A DNA stretch of 15,622 nucleotides, from assembly GCA_934691725.1 (NCBI GenBank), contig CAKUTF010000053.1, forward strand, positions 1 to 15,622, written 5' to 3'. Origin of the DNA: an uncultured Fibrobacter sp. Lineage in GTDB: Bacteria; Fibrobacterota; Fibrobacteria; Fibrobacterales; Fibrobacteraceae. The notes beneath the pieces are model-generated. The model was given only the letters and a program-made list of their open reading frames with translations. It was not told the DNA's origin and searched no databases. The translations under genes were made by a program, and so were the position numbers. Of the stretch, positions 14,429-15,622 are shown in pieces. Numbering within the stretch: position 1 is the first letter of the stretch; each line of letters begins with the position of its first letter.

Positions 14429-14672
14429 TCTGAACCCCTGTTCCCTGACTACATTTCTCATTGCTAATTCCTAATTGCTCATTTCTAACTAACCACTGAC
14501 TCCTGTCTCCTGATTCCTCCTGCTAGCTATCCCACAATCAACTAAGCTCTCAGCTCTAAGTTCTAAGCTCTGAAAACGGCTCGCTCAGCAGTCTAATCCC
14601 TAGTCCCTGACCACAGCTCGCTTAACTGTCAATTCCTCATTGCTAACTGCTCACTAGCCACCGACAACTGAC
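14429..14672 (+). repeat. 7-nt-phased degenerate repeat tract reaching into the 3' end of the reductase gene
   Basis: CT recurs at seven-base steps in several runs: 14457-14485 (five), 14489-14517 (five), 14542-14570 (five), 14593-14607 (three) and 14636-14650 (three). Heptads include CTAATTC, CTCATTG, CTAAGCT and CTAGTCC. Two short boxes, GCTCGCTCAGCAGT (14579) and GCTCGCTTAACTGT (14616), are 37 bp apart and replace the GACGTC units. The pattern continues weakly through CTAGCCACCGACAACTGAC, which supplies the stop and last residues of the minus-strand gene at 14654. Confidence 0.8.
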
Positions 14673-15547
14673 TTCCGATAAAACTCGAACATCTTTTTCA
14701 CGGTCGTCCGAATGTCCGTTCCGCGCCAAAATTTTCGGATGCGGGAATTGTCCGCACACAGATACGGAATATCGACAGGGCGCATCTTTGCGGGATCCGG
14801 AATAATTTCAATCGGGACTTTCGAAAATCCGATGATCGTCTGCAAAAGTTCGGACATGGAATGGGCAACGCCCGAACCTACATTGTACACCGAAAACTCG
14901 TTTTCCGTTTCGAGCAGCATCCGATAGACGTGAGCGACATCTTCCACGTCCGAAAAATCGCGGACCGCGCCCAGGTTTCCCACGAAAATTTTCCCAGGCG
15001 CATTACTCAAATCGATTTCCGCCACCTGCCTAGCAAAGCTCGGCAAGGCGAACCTTGGAGACTGCCCTACGCCCGTGTGATTGAACGATCGCGTGCAAAC
15101 GATTTTCATCCCGTATTTCTTGCGGTAAAGCGAAGCGAAGTTTTCCTGCGCGATTTTCGTAATGCCATAAGGATTGCTCGCTTCGAGCGGATCCGTCTCT
15201 TTTAGCGGAGAATTTTTGGGAGCGTATTCCTCCGCACTGCCGACGAGAAGCGTCTTGGCTTCCGACGAAAATTTTTGGACGGCATCTAACAGGTTCAGCA
15301 CGCCTTTTACGTTCACATCGACGGTCGTCTGCGGATCTTTCCAGCTTTCCCCGACCGAACTTACCGCAGCCAGGTTGACCACGAAATCGGGAGCGGCTTT
15401 CCGCACGGCGTTTTCGACAGCGGAACGATCCAGCAGGTTGAATTCGGGAAAGTTCGCCTGGAAAACCCGATGGTCCGCAGCTTCCAGTTCGCGGACAAGA
15501 TAGCCTCCGACAAATCCCGAAGCCCCGACGACTAGCGTTTTTGGCAT
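14654..15547 (-). CDS. rmd: NAD(P)-dependent sugar epimerase/reductase, GDP-4-keto-6-deoxy-D-mannose reductase-like
   Basis: A 297-residue extended short-chain dehydrogenase. The Rossmann motif is GASGFVGG (8-15); the catalytic set is S104 in GSAEEY with Y127-x3-K131 in NPYGITK. RDFSDVEDV (196-204) and MRPVDIPYL near residue 260 match the RPxDxP pattern of Rmd-type enzymes, which reduce GDP-4-keto-6-deoxy-D-mannose to GDP-D-rhamnose. The ATG shares one base with the stop of the upstream gene, whose end looks like Gmd, the enzyme making that substrate. GAAGGAAA precedes the ATG. The last residues (SVVGG) and stop are encoded by repeat-like DNA. A GDP-fucose-type or other epimerase role is possible, so the symbol is probable rather than certain. 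Confidence 0.8.
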   Translation of the reverse strand: MPKTLVVGASGFVGGYLVRELEAADHRVFQANFPEFNLLDRSAVENAVRKAAPDFVVNLAAVSSVGESWKDPQTTVDVNVKGVLNLLDAVQKFSSEAKTLLVGSAEEYAPKNSPLKETDPLEASNPYGITKIAQENFASLYRKKYGMKIVCTRSFNHTGVGQSPRFALPSFARQVAEIDLSNAPGKIFVGNLGAVRDFSDVEDVAHVYRMLLETENEFSVYNVGSGVAHSMSELLQTIIGFSKVPIEIIPDPAKMRPVDIPYLCADNSRIRKFWRGTDIRTTVKKMFEFYRKSVVGG

Positions 15548-15622
15548 CAGATTTTTCCTTCGGCAAGAAGCTTCATGTCGCTCTCGACCATGCGGCGCAC
15601 CAGTTCCTCGTAGGAAATCTTC
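15547..15622 (-). CDS. gmd: 3' end of probable GDP-mannose 4,6-dehydratase (partial)
   Basis: Only the last 24 codons are in the window: KISYEELVRRM, then VESDMKLLAEGKI and TGA. The EELV.xMVxxDmxLL pattern is typical of Gmd C-termini. Gmd converts GDP-mannose to GDP-4-keto-6-deoxymannose, the substrate of the downstream reductase. The stop and next start overlap (TGATG), so the two are translated together. The body of the gene lies beyond the right edge. Confidence 0.7.
   Translation of the reverse strand, partial: KISYEELVRRMVESDMKLLAEGKI

Overview
The window looks like chromosomal DNA from a bacterium of the Fibrobacterota/Bacteroidota neighbourhood, most likely Fibrobacter-like. This is inferred from the style of the ParE/ParC pair, heavy use of GAA, and TAnnTT-type boxes upstream of several genes; no rRNA or marker gene is present to prove it. 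Gene density is high except for two repeat-filled gaps at about 4.04-4.52 kb and 14.12-14.65 kb.

Layout. (1) 3-1083: a complete IS30-family insertion sequence with matched ends and an intact DDE transposase. (2) 1186-4040, all on the minus strand: an accessory island. It holds a stand-alone type I restriction specificity gene (hsdS) and a three-gene hipB-hipS-hipT toxin-antitoxin operon with its own strong promoter and several palindromic operator candidates. No hsdM or hsdR is present. (3) 4041-4520: a composite repeat made of a hairpin-bearing 78-bp element, GACGTC-type palindromic units and short degenerate DNA with an exact 7-nt period. (4) 4521-5623: a 61-residue ORF overlapping a predicted lipoprotein gene. 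(5) 5813-12970: a tight plus-strand operon of topoisomerase IV subunits B and A, a DHH/DHHA1 phosphoesterase of the NrnA type, and a NERD nuclease-superfamily 1 helicase fusion. A GT4 glycosyltransferase follows (13021-14121). (6) 14122-14653: a second composite repeat, whose left half is an inverted counterpart of the one at 4.1-4.4 kb. (7) 14654 to the right edge, minus strand: a GDP-4-keto-6-deoxy-mannose reductase-like gene and the 3' end of a probable gmd, pointing to GDP-deoxyhexose synthesis for surface glycans.

Working together. parE and parC touch directly and nrnA and the helicase follow within about 10 bp each, so decatenation, small-nucleotide turnover and a nuclease-helicase are probably co-expressed. 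The glycosyltransferase and the gmd/rmd pair converge on the second repeat block and may serve one glycan pathway. The hsdS/hipBST/IS30 stretch looks like mobile defence-type cargo.

The least explained signal is the intergenic DNA. At least twelve short runs keep a CT (or AG) dinucleotide at exactly 7-nt steps while the other bases vary. On the left and in the left part of the right block, palindromic 14-nt units separate these runs at about 42-50 bp intervals, and one run continues through the stop codon of the reductase gene.
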